A DNA stretch of 64,000 nucleotides from Neobacillus novalis NBRC 102450 (GTDB lineage Bacteria; Bacillota; Bacilli; Bacillales; Cytobacillaceae): NCBI RefSeq assembly GCF_001591805.1, contig NZ_BCVP01000016.1, forward strand, positions 62,001-126,000. The letters run 5' to 3'. Positions 9,023-18,138 of the stretch are shown here, in pieces (the stretch's first letter is position 1; the number at the start of each line of letters is the position of its first letter). The notes under the pieces were generated by a model. The model was not told the DNA's origin and did not search any database. It saw nothing but the letters and a program-made list of their open reading frames with translations. The translations under genes and the position numbers were made by a program.

Positions 9023-10015
9023 ATGCCATTAGAAATTGTTCGCCATGATATTACAAAGATGAATGTAGATGCGATTGTAAATGCTGCGAATACAGCACTG
9101 AAAATGGGTGGTGGTGTATGTGGAGCAATATTTCAAGCAGCAGGTGCCAGTGAGTTGGAAAGGGCATGCAATCAAATAGGTGAGTGTAAGGTTGGAGAAG
9201 CCGTTATTACTGATGGATTTAATTTGGATGCAAAATATATTATTCATACACCAGGTCCTATTTGGCAAGGCGGTTCATATCAAGAAGCAGCTCTGTTAAA
9301 GGCATCTTATTATAACTCTTTGGAACTAGCAAAAAATCATCAATGTGAATCTATCGCTTTTCCGTTGATTTCGACTGGCATATTTGGTTATCCAAAAGAG
9401 GAAGCCTTACAAATCGCAGTTTCCATCATCAGTTCCTTTTTATTAAATCATGACATGCTCGTTCAGCTGGTAGTTTTTGATAAGAAATCCTTCGGGATAA
9501 GTAAGAAACTATTTACATCCATTCATCAATATATTGATGAGCATTATGTAGAGGAAGTAGCAACCACTTATAATCGCAAAAGAAAAGAACGATTTATAAT
9601 GGAACAAATACAGGAGGTCGAAATTCTTCATCATGAAGAGGCCGATTATTCCTTAGTAAACCTATTGAACCAGCTAGACGAATCTTTTTCTGAGCGGCTG
9701 CTTCGTTTCATTGATGAAAAAGGAATGACAGATGTTGAGACGTATAAAAGGGCAAATATTGACCGGCGCTTGTTCTCTAGAATCCGGAATGAAGCTGATT
9801 ATACTCCACATAAAAAAACCGCTGTCGCTTTTGCGATTGCATTAAAGTTAACTTTAGAGGAAACAAATGAGCTGCTAGCTGCAGCCGGCTATACCATGTC
9901 ACGCAGTAGGAAATTTGATGTCATTATTGATTTCTTTATCGGGCAAGCAAACTATAATATTCATGAAATCAATGAAGCCTTATTTGCTTTTGACCAGTCA
10001 CTACTCGGTGCTTAA
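9023..10015 (+). CDS. Macro domain protein with C-terminal helical domain
   Basis: A 330-residue two-part protein. Residues 1 to about 170 form a macro (ADP-ribose-binding) domain, with DAIVNAANTALKMGGGVCGA and the second loop STGIFGYPKEEAL. These are the two phosphate-binding loops of the family. Residues from about 195 to 330 are a predicted all-helical region, LDESFSERLLRFIDEKGMTD onward, that resembles a helix-turn-helix or XRE-like fold. I do not recognise it firmly. GGGAAGGGAAG precedes the ATG. It lies 77 nt upstream of a vWA protein, and the two are probably cotranscribed. Likely role: binding or removing ADP-ribose or its derivatives. Confidence 0.88.
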   Translation: MPLEIVRHDITKMNVDAIVNAANTALKMGGGVCGAIFQAAGASELERACNQIGECKVGEAVITDGFNLDAKYIIHTPGPIWQGGSYQEAALLKASYYNSLELAKNHQCESIAFPLISTGIFGYPKEEALQIAVSIISSFLLNHDMLVQLVVFDKKSFGISKKLFTSIHQYIDEHYVEEVATTYNRKRKERFIMEQIQEVEILHHEEADYSLVNLLNQLDESFSERLLRFIDEKGMTDVETYKRANIDRRLFSRIRNEADYTPHKKTAVAFAIALKLTLEETNELLAAAGYTMSRSRKFDVIIDFFIGQANYNIHEINEALFAFDQSLLGA

Positions 10016-10092
10016 AATGTCGCTTTCCAAGCGACCACTTCTAACCGAATAATTGTTATCCTGAGTTTATCAAAGAACGGGGGATGGCGATT

Positions 10093-10749
10093 ATGAAAAA
10101 GAATTTAACCGAATTAGTGTTTATATTAGATAAAAGCGGCTCAATGGCAGGGCTTGAAACAGATACAATCGGCGGCTATAATTCAATGCTGAAGAAACAG
10201 CAGAATGCTGAAGGAGAAGCGATTGTTACGACTGTATTATTTGATCACGATTATGAATTATTACATGATCGAATCAATGTAAAGGGTTTATCTCCTATTA
10301 GCGATGAAGAATATGAGGTAGGCGGCACCACTGCGTTATTGGATGCGATTGGTTTTACCATTCAAAAAATGGTGAATGTACAAAAGAGAACAAGTGAGGG
10401 GGAACGTGCAGAAAAAGTCCTATTCGTTATTACTACGGATGGGATGGAAAATGCCAGCCGTGAATTCACCCCGGACAAAATCAAAAAAATGGTTCAGTTT
10501 CAAAAAGAGAAATTCGGCTGGGAGTTCCTGTTCCTTGGTGCCAATATCGATGCCGTTTCAACCGCTGCACGATTTGGAATCGAAGAGGACTTCGCCGTAG
10601 AATACCATGCTGATCATGTAGGAACGCAAGTAAATTATGAAGCGGTTAATGAAGCTGTGACTAACCTACGAGGCGGCAAGAAGATTGATCGGAGCTGGAA
10701 GGAAGGAATTGAAAGGGATTATAATCAGCGATCAAGGAATGAATCTTAA
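10093..10749 (+). CDS. von Willebrand factor A (vWA) domain protein
   Basis: A 218-residue cytoplasmic vWA protein with a complete MIDAS site: DKSGSM (near residue 14), GGTTALLDAIG for the Thr, and the later TTDGMEN Asp. The frame also opens at ATG 10084, but the purine run ending at 10083 is better spaced for the ATG at 10093, which gives MKKNLTELVFILDKSGSM. It follows the macro-domain gene. Both families are linked in general to nucleotide-derivative or stress-response systems, but the function of this pair is unknown. Confidence 0.88.
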   Translation: MKKNLTELVFILDKSGSMAGLETDTIGGYNSMLKKQQNAEGEAIVTTVLFDHDYELLHDRINVKGLSPISDEEYEVGGTTALLDAIGFTIQKMVNVQKRTSEGERAEKVLFVITTDGMENASREFTPDKIKKMVQFQKEKFGWEFLFLGANIDAVSTAARFGIEEDFAVEYHADHVGTQVNYEAVNEAVTNLRGGKKIDRSWKEGIERDYNQRSRNES

Positions 10750-10779
10750 GGGACTGATCCATTCATAGTCCTGACCAAC

Positions 10780-10834
10780 AATAAAGTGCCAGGTACCACC
10801 GATTTTCCGGATGTTGCCTGGCACTTTATTTTTT
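10780..10834. terminator. Hairpin terminator, GTGCCAGG repeat family
   Basis: Arms AATAAAGTGCCAGG and CCTGGCACTTTATT enclose an imperfect middle and are followed by TTTT. It terminates the macro/vWA pair. The core GTGCCAGGTACC relates it to the repeat at 8886. Confidence 0.75.
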
Positions 10835-11025
10835 ATTTCACCAATGACAAGATTTGAAATTCTCCTTTCCATTCATAAACCGCTTTGGAATTACTGTGAA
10901 GAGTATGACTTTTTTACCAAGCAACATATAAGTCTATGTTAAAATAAAGAAAAATATGATTTGGTTAAAAAATCAATTATAACAATAGACTGATATCGAA
11001 TTTTGAAATGGTTGGAGGCGATTTC

Positions 11026-11577
11026 GTGTTTTATCAAGATAATGAATTATTGATACGGCCAATAATAGAGGAAGATTTACCAGTACTTTGGAAGCTGATT
11101 TATCAAGAGGAATCCCCAGAATGGAAAAAGTGGGACGCACCCTATTTTGAACATAAGCGAATTTCTTTTGATGAATACATAGGTCAAAAAGAAAAATGGA
11201 TTAACCGAGAGGATCGCTGGGCAATTGTTGTGAATGGTGAGGTTGTGGGTACAGTCGGCTATTACTGGGAGCATGAACCTTCAAACTGGCTCGAGATGGG
11301 AATCGTGATTTACACTCCCACCTATTGGAGCGGCGGTTATGGTACAAAGGTTCTTCGACTTTGGAGCAATCATTTATTCCAAACGATGCCTTTAGTTCGA
11401 GTCGGCTATACAACCTGGTCAGGAAATGAGCGGATGATAAAGGTTGGAGAAAAGCTAGGGATGACAATGGAGGCCCGGCTTCGAAAATGCCGGTACTACA
11501 ATGGAAAATATTACGATTCTATTAGAATGGGTCTGTTGCGTGAGGAATGGGAGGCAAATCCACGATTTCGTGAGTAA
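11026..11577 (+). CDS. GNAT-family N-acetyltransferase (RimJ/RimL type)
   Basis: A 183-residue acetyltransferase. It starts at GTG 11026, since GGAGG lies 8 nt upstream and the longer frame from 11008 would place that site inside the gene. The acetyl-CoA-binding motif is near YWSGGYGTKVLRLW (motif A, R/QxxGxG/A-like). The end, GKYYDSIRMGLLREEW, is typical of RimJ/RimL-like proteins. The acceptor is unknown. It has its own transcription unit between the vWA and PRPP synthetase-like genes. Confidence 0.85.
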   Translation: MFYQDNELLIRPIIEEDLPVLWKLIYQEESPEWKKWDAPYFEHKRISFDEYIGQKEKWINREDRWAIVVNGEVVGTVGYYWEHEPSNWLEMGIVIYTPTYWSGGYGTKVLRLWSNHLFQTMPLVRVGYTTWSGNERMIKVGEKLGMTMEARLRKCRYYNGKYYDSIRMGLLREEWEANPRFRE

Positions 11578-11801
11578 AACAACGATTGCAATCATTGTAA
11601 TTGCGTCGCTAGTGCTTTTATTTGCGAATCGAAATTTTAGGCAAATGTAATGTGTATTTCCAAACGTCTTATTGTATTTTTTCGAAAATCGACGATTATA
11701 TGCTGTGTATTTCCTACCACTATATTGTTTAGTATAGTAAAATAAGATGAATGTATAAAGTAAGAGACAATTTGAAATTTACACAATGTGGAGGAAATAA
11801 G

Positions 11802-12752
11802 GTGCCTTATCAATTAAATAACAGATTTAAAATGTTTACATTGAATTCAAATCAAACGCTTGCAGCCGAGATGGCCGAGCTTTTGGGTTGTGAGTTGGGG
11901 AAATGCTCTGTAACTAAATTCAGTGATGGAGAAATTCAAATTCATATTGAAGAAAGCGTTCGCGGCAGTGAGGTATTTATTGTTCAATCGACCTCCTACC
12001 CGGTTAATGAAAATATTATGGAGCTTCTCATTATGCTGGATTCCTTGAAAAGGGCTTCTGCGAGAACAATTAATGTGGTCATTCCTTATTTTGGATATGG
12101 ACGCCAAGATCGAAAGGCTCGTTCTCGGGAACCGATTACCGCGAAACTAGTGTCTAACCTGTTAGAAGCTGCTGGAGCAACTAGAGTTCTTACAATGGAT
12201 CTCCATACACCACAGCTACAAGGTTTTTTTGATATTCCCGTTGACCACTTATTTGGCGTTCCTATCCTTACACAGTATTTTAAAAATAAAGGATTAGACA
12301 ATATTGTTGTCGTTGCGCCGCATAATGGCAGCATCGGAAGAGCAAGAAAAATGGCGAACCTTTTACATGCTCCGCTTGCACTTATCGATAAACGAAAACT
12401 GGAAGAAAATGAATACGAAATCCTCAATGTCATTGGGAATGTTGAAGGGAAAAATGCTATTATTATTGATGATTTAATTGATACAGCTGAAACGATAACT
12501 TCCGCAGCTAAGGCGTTAGCAGAATACGGAGCAACATCCATCTATGCGGGATGTACTCATCCTGTTTTCACCGAGCAAGCGATTGAAAAAATTCAACTGT
12601 CAGCGATTAAAGAATTAGTAGTGACAAATACAATAGAGTTACCTGAAGAGAAACTGATTGGAAAAATAAAAATGATTTCCGTTGCGCCATTGCTTGTAGA
12701 AGCGATTGATCGGATCCATAATGAAAAAGCCGTAAGTCCTTTATTTGAATAA
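11802..12752 (+). CDS. Ribose-phosphate pyrophosphokinase paralogue (divergent Prs)
   Basis: A 316-residue protein, full length for class I PRPP synthetase. It starts at GTG 11802, 7 nt after GGAGG. Most family segments are present: [54 protein letters not shown] and IDKRK. Two catalytic loops are altered. The usual PDHGGVTRAR reads [10 protein letters not shown] (about residues 173-182), and the ribose-phosphate loop DTAGT reads DTAET (227-231). It is likely a second copy beside a housekeeping prs elsewhere. Activity is uncertain. A strong terminator follows. Confidence 0.85.
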   Translation: MPYQLNNRFKMFTLNSNQTLAAEMAELLGCELGKCSVTKFSDGEIQIHIEESVRGSEVFIVQSTSYPVNENIMELLIMLDSLKRASARTINVVIPYFGYGRQDRKARSREPITAKLVSNLLEAAGATRVLTMDLHTPQLQGFFDIPVDHLFGVPILTQYFKNKGLDNIVVVAPHNGSIGRARKMANLLHAPLALIDKRKLEENEYEILNVIGNVEGKNAIIIDDLIDTAETITSAAKALAEYGATSIYAGCTHPVFTEQAIEKIQLSAIKELVVTNTIELPEEKLIGKIKMISVAPLLVEAIDRIHNEKAVSPLFE

Positions 12753-12760
12753 GTTTGATG

Positions 12761-12793
12761 GAAAGCTGACTACCTAAGGTAGTTGGCTTTTTC
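12761..12793 (+). terminator. Rho-independent terminator of the prs paralogue
   Basis: AAAGCTGACTACC, a 3-nt loop TAA and GGTAGTTGGCTTT form a stem followed by TTTCC, nine nt after the stop codon. Confidence 0.85.
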
Positions 12794-12865
12794 CTATCAA
12801 ATCGAAATGGTTGCATTTTTCGAGAATAAATGAATAAAATCCCGTAAGACCATTGATTTTAAGTA

Positions 12866-13318
12866 TTAAAATGGTTTAATTGTCATTAGAATAATTAAAA
12901 TAACAGCTGAAACATGCAAGGTATTATTAAGCGGTATAGCTTGTTTAGCTACCATAATATATTCCGCTGGCAGCTTTTCACCATCATGTTTTTCAAGGAT
13001 TTCCATTTGAAGATTAGCTTTCTTCGGAAGCATCCCTGCAGCGATTGGCTGCACCGCTATGTAAATGACGATGGAGACAATATACCAAATTTCCTTAAAT
13101 AAGTCTGGATGCATAATGGCCATGATGATGCCTGTTATCAGCAATGTGATACTTCCAATTTTGGCTAATTTCTCCGTGCCTTGTGAAACTGACAGAGCAA
13201 ACTTAGCCTGAGATACATTTTTAACCTTCCCCATCAAAACAGGCATACCAAATGTAGAACCAAGTCCAACTACTGCTGCGACAATGTGAATGAGTAAAAC
13301 AAATGAGTAAAATGTCAT
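12866..13318 (-). CDS. DUF2269-family integral membrane protein
   Basis: A 150-residue protein with four predicted membrane segments: FVLLIHIVAAVVGLGSTFG, IGSITLLITGIIMAIM, IWYIVSIVIYIAVQPIAAG and TLHVSAVILIILMTIKPF. The leading His/Gly pattern LIHIVAAVVGLG is typical of DUF2269. The function is unknown. AAAGGAGGAG precedes the ATG. It is a single-gene unit pointing away from the MFS gene at 13432. Confidence 0.75.
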   Translation of the reverse strand: MTFYSFVLLIHIVAAVVGLGSTFGMPVLMGKVKNVSQAKFALSVSQGTEKLAKIGSITLLITGIIMAIMHPDLFKEIWYIVSIVIYIAVQPIAAGMLPKKANLQMEILEKHDGEKLPAEYIMVAKQAIPLNNTLHVSAVILIILMTIKPF

Positions 13319-13431
13319 ATTCTTTACTCCTCCTTTATTACTATTTTTTGATTATACTAATTTTATAGAAAAATTAGAACACCTATTTTTATGTTACTCC
13401 TACATTTAAAAAGGAAAGGCGGACTGATTGT

Positions 13432-14748
13432 TTGTCCCATACAGCAGATAATTCAAAAGCTTTAGAAAGTGAACACAATAGGATACAAAATTACATTGAT
13501 TCTCCTGAAAACCAAAGACAGTTATATAGACGGACATTGATAGTTGTAGTTATTTCACAAATCTTTGGAGGTGCCGGACTTGCTGCAGGAATTACGGTCG
13601 GGGCACTAATCGCTCAAGATATGCTAGGTACAGATCGATTTGCCGGCGTTCCTACCGCATTGTTCACTTTAGGTTCAGCAGCAGCAGCCTATCTTGTAGG
13701 GCGGCTTTCTCAACGTTATGGACGCCGGTATGGACTTGCCGCCGGATTCTTGACTGGCGGTATTGGCGCAATCGGAGTAGTGATATCAGCATTGACTAAT
13801 AACCTTCTATTGCTCTTTGCCTCTCTATTAATCTATGGAGCTGGTTCAGCAACCAACCTCCAAGCTCGGTATGCGGGTACCGATATGGCCAATACGAAAC
13901 AGCGGGCAACAGCCATTAGTATTGCCATGGTATCAACCACGTTTGGAGCTGTTGCAGGCCCAAACCTGGTTGATGTCATGGGGGGATTTGCTGCGTCAAT
14001 CGGTGTTCCGACTTTAGCGGGTCCTTTCATACTGGCTGCAACAGCTTTTATCCTTGCCGGATTGGTACACTTAGTTTTCCTCAGCCCTGATCCACTCCTG
14101 GTAGCTAACGGCCTTGCAGCAATGAAAAGAAGGGGAAAGGAAGAACTTTCAACTGTGAACTCCAGCGATAGTCAAAGGTTAGAGGGGCGAGGTATCGTTG
14201 TTGGAACAGCACTCATGATTTTTACCCAAATGGTTATGGTTGGCATTATGACGATGACACCCGTACATATGAGGCACCATGGACATAATTTGAGTGAAGT
14301 TGGAATGGTCATCAGCATTCATGTAGCCTTCATGTACCTGCCGTCCTTCGTGACTGGCATTCTCGTTGATAAGGTTGGCAGAACGGCAATGGCTATTGCT
14401 GCTGGCGCCACTCTGCTTGCAGCCGGTGTTTTTGCCGCTCTTGCACCTGCCGATTCCATGCTGTTTTTGATCATTGCACTCGCTTTGCTTGGGCTTGGCT
14501 GGAACTTCGGTTTGATTTGCGGCACAGCACTTATTGTAGATGCAACACATCCTTCAACACGTGCAAAAACACAGGGAACGGTAGATGTTTTAATCGCATT
14601 AGCTGGAGCGACTGGTGGAGCAGTTTCGGGGATGGTGGTTGCCCAATCAAGTTACGCAACACTCTCACTTGCAGGAGGCATCTTTTCCCTGCTGCTGATT
14701 CCAGTTGTGTTATGGTCGCGTTATAAACCGATTAGTTCGGATTCATAA
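13432..14748 (+). CDS. MFS transporter
   Basis: A 438-residue major facilitator protein with twelve predicted membrane segments after a hydrophilic N-terminus of about 35 residues. The loop 2-3 motif GRLSQRYGRRYG is clear. It starts at TTG 13432 after AAAGGAAAGGCGG. The substrate is unknown, and it lacks obvious features of a NarK nitrate transporter. It is monocistronic. A long hairpin of the GGACAGG type follows at 14768. Confidence 0.85.
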   Translation: MSHTADNSKALESEHNRIQNYIDSPENQRQLYRRTLIVVVISQIFGGAGLAAGITVGALIAQDMLGTDRFAGVPTALFTLGSAAAAYLVGRLSQRYGRRYGLAAGFLTGGIGAIGVVISALTNNLLLLFASLLIYGAGSATNLQARYAGTDMANTKQRATAISIAMVSTTFGAVAGPNLVDVMGGFAASIGVPTLAGPFILAATAFILAGLVHLVFLSPDPLLVANGLAAMKRRGKEELSTVNSSDSQRLEGRGIVVGTALMIFTQMVMVGIMTMTPVHMRHHGHNLSEVGMVISIHVAFMYLPSFVTGILVDKVGRTAMAIAAGATLLAAGVFAALAPADSMLFLIIALALLGLGWNFGLICGTALIVDATHPSTRAKTQGTVDVLIALAGATGGAVSGMVVAQSSYATLSLAGGIFSLLLIPVVLWSRYKPISSDS

Positions 14749-14767
14749 TGAAAAAATGCAGGGACAG

Positions 14768-14856
14768 AAGGACAGGCACGGCGTCCCAACTTCTATTAAA
14801 AGTGATTAACTCCAAATCGGTAGATTTCTAGTGGGACAATAAACCTGTCCTTTTTT
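14768..14856 (+). terminator. Long hairpin with GGACAGGCAC core
   Basis: Outer arms AAGGACAGG (14768) and CCTGTCCTT (14844) end in TTTTTT. Inner arms CGTCCCAAC and AGTGGGAC pair as well. It lies between the MFS and nitronate monooxygenase genes. Its sequence relates to the other GTGCCTGTCC hairpins in the window. Confidence 0.65.
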
Positions 14857-14884
14857 CCCATTTAAAATTGAAAGGAAGTTGTTT

Positions 14885-15958
14885 ATGCGCCTAAACACAG
14901 AACTATGTGAAAAACTGGGTATTGATTTTCCGATTATTCAAGCTGGTATGGCTGGAGGTCCTACAACCGTGGACTTGGTTACCAATGTTTCTAATGCAGG
15001 AGGGTTAGGGACCTTAGGTGCGGCCTATATGAAACCGGAAGAGATGAGAACAGCGATTCGAAAAATAAAAGAGCGGACAACAAAGCCATTTGCCGTTAAC
15101 TTATTTTGTACCAATTGGCAAGATCACTATGAAGGAGTAGAAGAGTCTCAGAAGGTACTGAATCCGATTCGAGAAAAGTTAGGTTTGAAGTATATGGATC
15201 AGCAGGTGATGACGAACAACTTTTTTGATAAACAATTTGAAGTCCTATTGGAAGAAAAAGTACCTGTACTGTCTACAGCTTTCGGTGTTCTTCCCCGGGA
15301 TAAAATGGCTGCAGCCAAGAAACAGGGAATAACAGTTACCACGATGATAACAACTGTTCGAGAAGCTCAACTGGCAGAAAATGAGGGTGCAGATATCATC
15401 ATTGCCCAGGGTAGTGACGCCGGCGGTCATAGAGGAACATTTGAAATCGAAAAAGATACTCTTGGAGCTGCAATCGGAACCTTTTCCCTTGTCCCCCAGG
15501 TAGTGGATGCTGTTTCGGTACCAGTGGTGGCTGCAGGCGGAATCATGGATAGCCGCGGCATTGTTGCCGCATTAGCACTAGGGGCGCAAGCGGTTCAAAT
15601 GGGAACGGCTTTCTTAACTACTATAGAGTCTGGTGCACATCCAGTATATAAACAAGCACTAATTAATAGTACAGAAGAAAGTACGGTTATTACAAAAGTC
15701 TTTTCAGGCCGTCCAGCAAGAGGAATTAACAATGCTTTTATTCAAGCCTACCAAGATGCAAAAATTCCCCCTGCTGACTTCCCAACCCAAAACACGTTAA
15801 CCAGTGACATTCGCAGGGCAGCAGCCTTTCAAAATAATCCCGACTATATGTCGCTATGGGCTGGGCAGGCTACAAGACTATTACTAAACGAAATAACTGC
15901 TGAGAACCTAATAAGAAAGTTAGTAGCAGGTGCAGACCGAATTCTTTCTAGTAAATAA
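14885..15958 (+). CDS. Nitronate monooxygenase family flavoprotein
   Basis: A 357-residue NMO/2-nitropropane dioxygenase TIM-barrel flavoprotein. FMN-binding features are IIQAGMAGGPT, the SNAGGLGTLGA loop, IIAQGSDAGGHRGT and VVAAGGIMDSRG. It starts at ATG 14885, six nt after AAAGGAAG, and a TTG at 14879 is less well spaced. The family oxidises alkyl nitronates, but some members are enoyl-ACP reductases (FabK-like) or of unknown role. It is monocistronic and followed by a strong bidirectional terminator. Confidence 0.85.
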   Translation: MRLNTELCEKLGIDFPIIQAGMAGGPTTVDLVTNVSNAGGLGTLGAAYMKPEEMRTAIRKIKERTTKPFAVNLFCTNWQDHYEGVEESQKVLNPIREKLGLKYMDQQVMTNNFFDKQFEVLLEEKVPVLSTAFGVLPRDKMAAAKKQGITVTTMITTVREAQLAENEGADIIIAQGSDAGGHRGTFEIEKDTLGAAIGTFSLVPQVVDAVSVPVVAAGGIMDSRGIVAALALGAQAVQMGTAFLTTIESGAHPVYKQALINSTEESTVITKVFSGRPARGINNAFIQAYQDAKIPPADFPTQNTLTSDIRRAAAFQNNPDYMSLWAGQATRLLLNEITAENLIRKLVAGADRILSSK

Positions 15959-15967
15959 TTAACTTAA

Positions 15968-16024
15968 GGGTTCATTCCCCCGACGCGATAAAGCTTTATA
16001 GCGCCGGGGGAATGAACCCATTTT
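15968..16024. terminator. Bidirectional terminator
   Basis: Arms GGGTTCATTCCCCCG and CGGGGGAATGAACCC are followed by ATTTTT. The inner bases CGC/GCG extend the stem. It separates the convergent nitronate monooxygenase and RMD1-like genes. Confidence 0.85.
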
Positions 16025-16026
16025 TA

Positions 16027-16848
16027 CTAGTATTTTATAATCGTCAGAATAATCTCAAAGAGAATGAGGAAGACGATAATCCATTCCACGAAGAGTCCAC
16101 GGATGGAATGACTAATGGTGGAAAAACCATTCATGATGTTGTATAAAATGTCCGTTTTATTTTTCAAAATGATATATCTGTCGTTTAATTCAAAAAACTC
16201 GACCATTTTGTCGTAAAATTCGTTCGCTGTACTGCTTGTCCAAGTTATATCAGGTTTATCTAATATCATGATATACGCAAGCGTGTTGTATTCGTGGCGG
16301 ACGATTTTCGCGGTCGTCCTCGCCAGTTCTTTATTGCCGATTCTCAGCCTGCCTTTTTCCAGCCGGTCAATCATCGTTTCGAGTTTATCATGGATTTTCC
16401 CAAGCTGTTCCTCTGTTTTTTCAAGTGCCACTGATTTGGCAAGGACTGTGGAAATTAACTCCGGAAAATAAACCTCATATTCCGGAACCACAATATATTC
16501 GTCCGTCAACTCAATATTCTCGGTTTGTTTAATATGAAGACTGTAATCGTCCGTATATCTATTAGTATTCTTGAGTTCAATATCCGGCTCAAAGGAATGG
16601 AGGTATTTCAAAAAACAGGTTATCTCATCGGTGTGCGAGTGATTGATAAAGACAACGCTGCCAAAGGAAAAGACCATCACCATCTGTGAGTCGGCCAGCT
16701 TTTTTTGCAGAATGGTTTGGAGAATATCGCCTTTTAAAATCAAAGGCTGCTCCCAGGTAAACTTTTTGGGAATGCCACATTGAATGGCAATTTGGTTTAA
16801 ATCAATTTCATTCGTAATCGCAAATGCCTTAAAATGGATGGGAGTCAT
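16027..16848 (-). CDS. RMD1/YagE (DUF155) family protein
   Basis: A 273-residue protein. Family features are VFSFGSVVFIN near residue 85, the segment VLAKSVALEKTEEQL and one C-terminal membrane anchor, WIIVFLILFEIILTIIKY. The best start is ATG 16848, after GGAAAGAG. A GTG at 16857 is possible. Eukaryotic relatives (RMD1, RMND1) act in mitochondria or on the cytoskeleton. The bacterial role is unknown. The anchor places the soluble part at the cytoplasmic membrane. It appears to be a single-gene unit. Confidence 0.8.
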   Translation of the reverse strand: MTPIHFKAFAITNEIDLNQIAIQCGIPKKFTWEQPLILKGDILQTILQKKLADSQMVMVFSFGSVVFINHSHTDEITCFLKYLHSFEPDIELKNTNRYTDDYSLHIKQTENIELTDEYIVVPEYEVYFPELISTVLAKSVALEKTEEQLGKIHDKLETMIDRLEKGRLRIGNKELARTTAKIVRHEYNTLAYIMILDKPDITWTSSTANEFYDKMVEFFELNDRYIILKNKTDILYNIMNGFSTISHSIRGLFVEWIIVFLILFEIILTIIKY

Positions 16849-16974
16849 TCTAATCACTCTTTCCGGTGAAATAGTAAAATGGCAAGAAGAAAAATCACCA
16901 TTTCTATCAATCTCTTACTACTATTATTTCTATGAGAAGGATAGCTAGATTAGAATGACAATGGTTTTTAAATT

Positions 16975-18138
16975 TTAAACTGTCTTATTTTGCTTTTGTT
17001 TGAGTAATGGTGAGGCTTTTTTAGTTTTTACTCCAAACAAATATCGTGTCATTCCTGTTCGCTTAATGATTAGTTCAAAAATTAATAGCGAAGCGACTAG
17101 TGTTGATAGCATGATCAAGATAAATTTTGCCGAAACACTCATGTCTAATCGGATCACATAATAGCCAATCACCACTAATACACTTTGATGAATAATATAA
17201 ATCGGAAACGCCGCTTCATTTAAGTAGGATAATATTTTATGACGGAAATTTAAAATTTTATTTCCAAATCCAAGGATGACAATCAGTCCAAGTAGCGTAT
17301 TAAGGGATCGAAAAAACGTGAGAAAGATAGAGATTGCGGAAAAATCCTTCGCACCCTGGTTATGTGCGACAAGTACCGCCCAGATTGGAACGAGTATTAA
17401 CACCATTATAAGTGCCTTGAAACGATAGCGATTAAACATTTCTTGATAGCTTGGGTCACTGCAGGATATATATCCAATGAGTAGGATGGCTAGATAGAAG
17501 AAGGGGTTTTGACCTCCAGGTGCAGGTAATGCTTGGGCAATGGTTAAAACAATAAAAAGGAAAATAAAAATGAATGGATGACTGAAAATCTTATGAAACT
17601 TATTCACGAAATCTTTTCTTTTTTGGTTATTCAAAAACGTAAAGACCGGTAATGCAGCAACTGAAAGTACAAATAAATAAAGGATAAACCAGAGATGTGC
17701 CGGTGTAAAGGTTCCAAAATATCCCGACAAATCACTAAAATCGGTGAAAAAATTTTTAAAAAACATAAAATAGGAGCCGGCAGTTTTCCCAGTGTGATCA
17801 AGGATGGCAAAATAGCCTTGCGGCGGAACAATGAAGAGAACTCCAAATAATAGCGGGATCAATAATCGATTGGATCTTTCTTTTAGAAAAAATGATGTGG
17901 ATTTCACGCGCAGGGCATACCAACTGGCCGATCCGGCTAACCAGAATAGGAGCGGCATAAACCATAAGTTTGCAACGGAAATAAACCAGCTTAATCCCCA
18001 GCTCAACGTTTCATTTTTTACATAAAAAGGATCCCAATGATCAAAAACTCTAGCAGAATGAAACGGGAATAATAGCAAGATTGCAAAATTTCTTAGCCAA
18101 TCAATATCATATCTTCGTAACGATTCTTTATTATCCAT
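16975..18138 (-). CDS. Acyltransferase family 3 membrane protein (OpgC/MdoC-like)
   Basis: A 387-residue polytopic protein with about ten membrane segments. The N-terminus RYDIDWLRNFAILLLFPFH carries the family Arg/Asp and the motif His of acyltransferase 3 proteins. AHLWFILYLFVLS is the typical later helix. GAAGGAG precedes the ATG. Members O-acylate surface polysaccharides or glucans or serve as modification enzymes. The target here is unknown. It is monocistronic with a palindromic repeat upstream. Confidence 0.8.
   Translation of the reverse strand: MDNKESLRRYDIDWLRNFAILLLFPFHSARVFDHWDPFYVKNETLSWGLSWFISVANLWFMPLLFWLAGSASWYALRVKSTSFFLKERSNRLLIPLLFGVLFIVPPQGYFAILDHTGKTAGSYFMFFKNFFTDFSDLSGYFGTFTPAHLWFILYLFVLSVAALPVFTFLNNQKRKDFVNKFHKIFSHPFIFIFLFIVLTIAQALPAPGGQNPFFYLAILLIGYISCSDPSYQEMFNRYRFKALIMVLILVPIWAVLVAHNQGAKDFSAISIFLTFFRSLNTLLGLIVILGFGNKILNFRHKILSYLNEAAFPIYIIHQSVLVVIGYYVIRLDMSVSAKFILIMLSTLVASLLIFELIIKRTGMTRYLFGVKTKKASPLLKQKQNKTV

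Noticed and set aside
12086..12541. 151-codon open frame opposite the prs paralogue
   Set aside because: It is contained within a clear family gene on the other strand and shows no start signal.
13432..14748. NarK-type nitrate transporter
   Set aside because: It is an ordinary MFS protein without visible nitrate signature motifs, and a different transcription unit 4 kb from narG.
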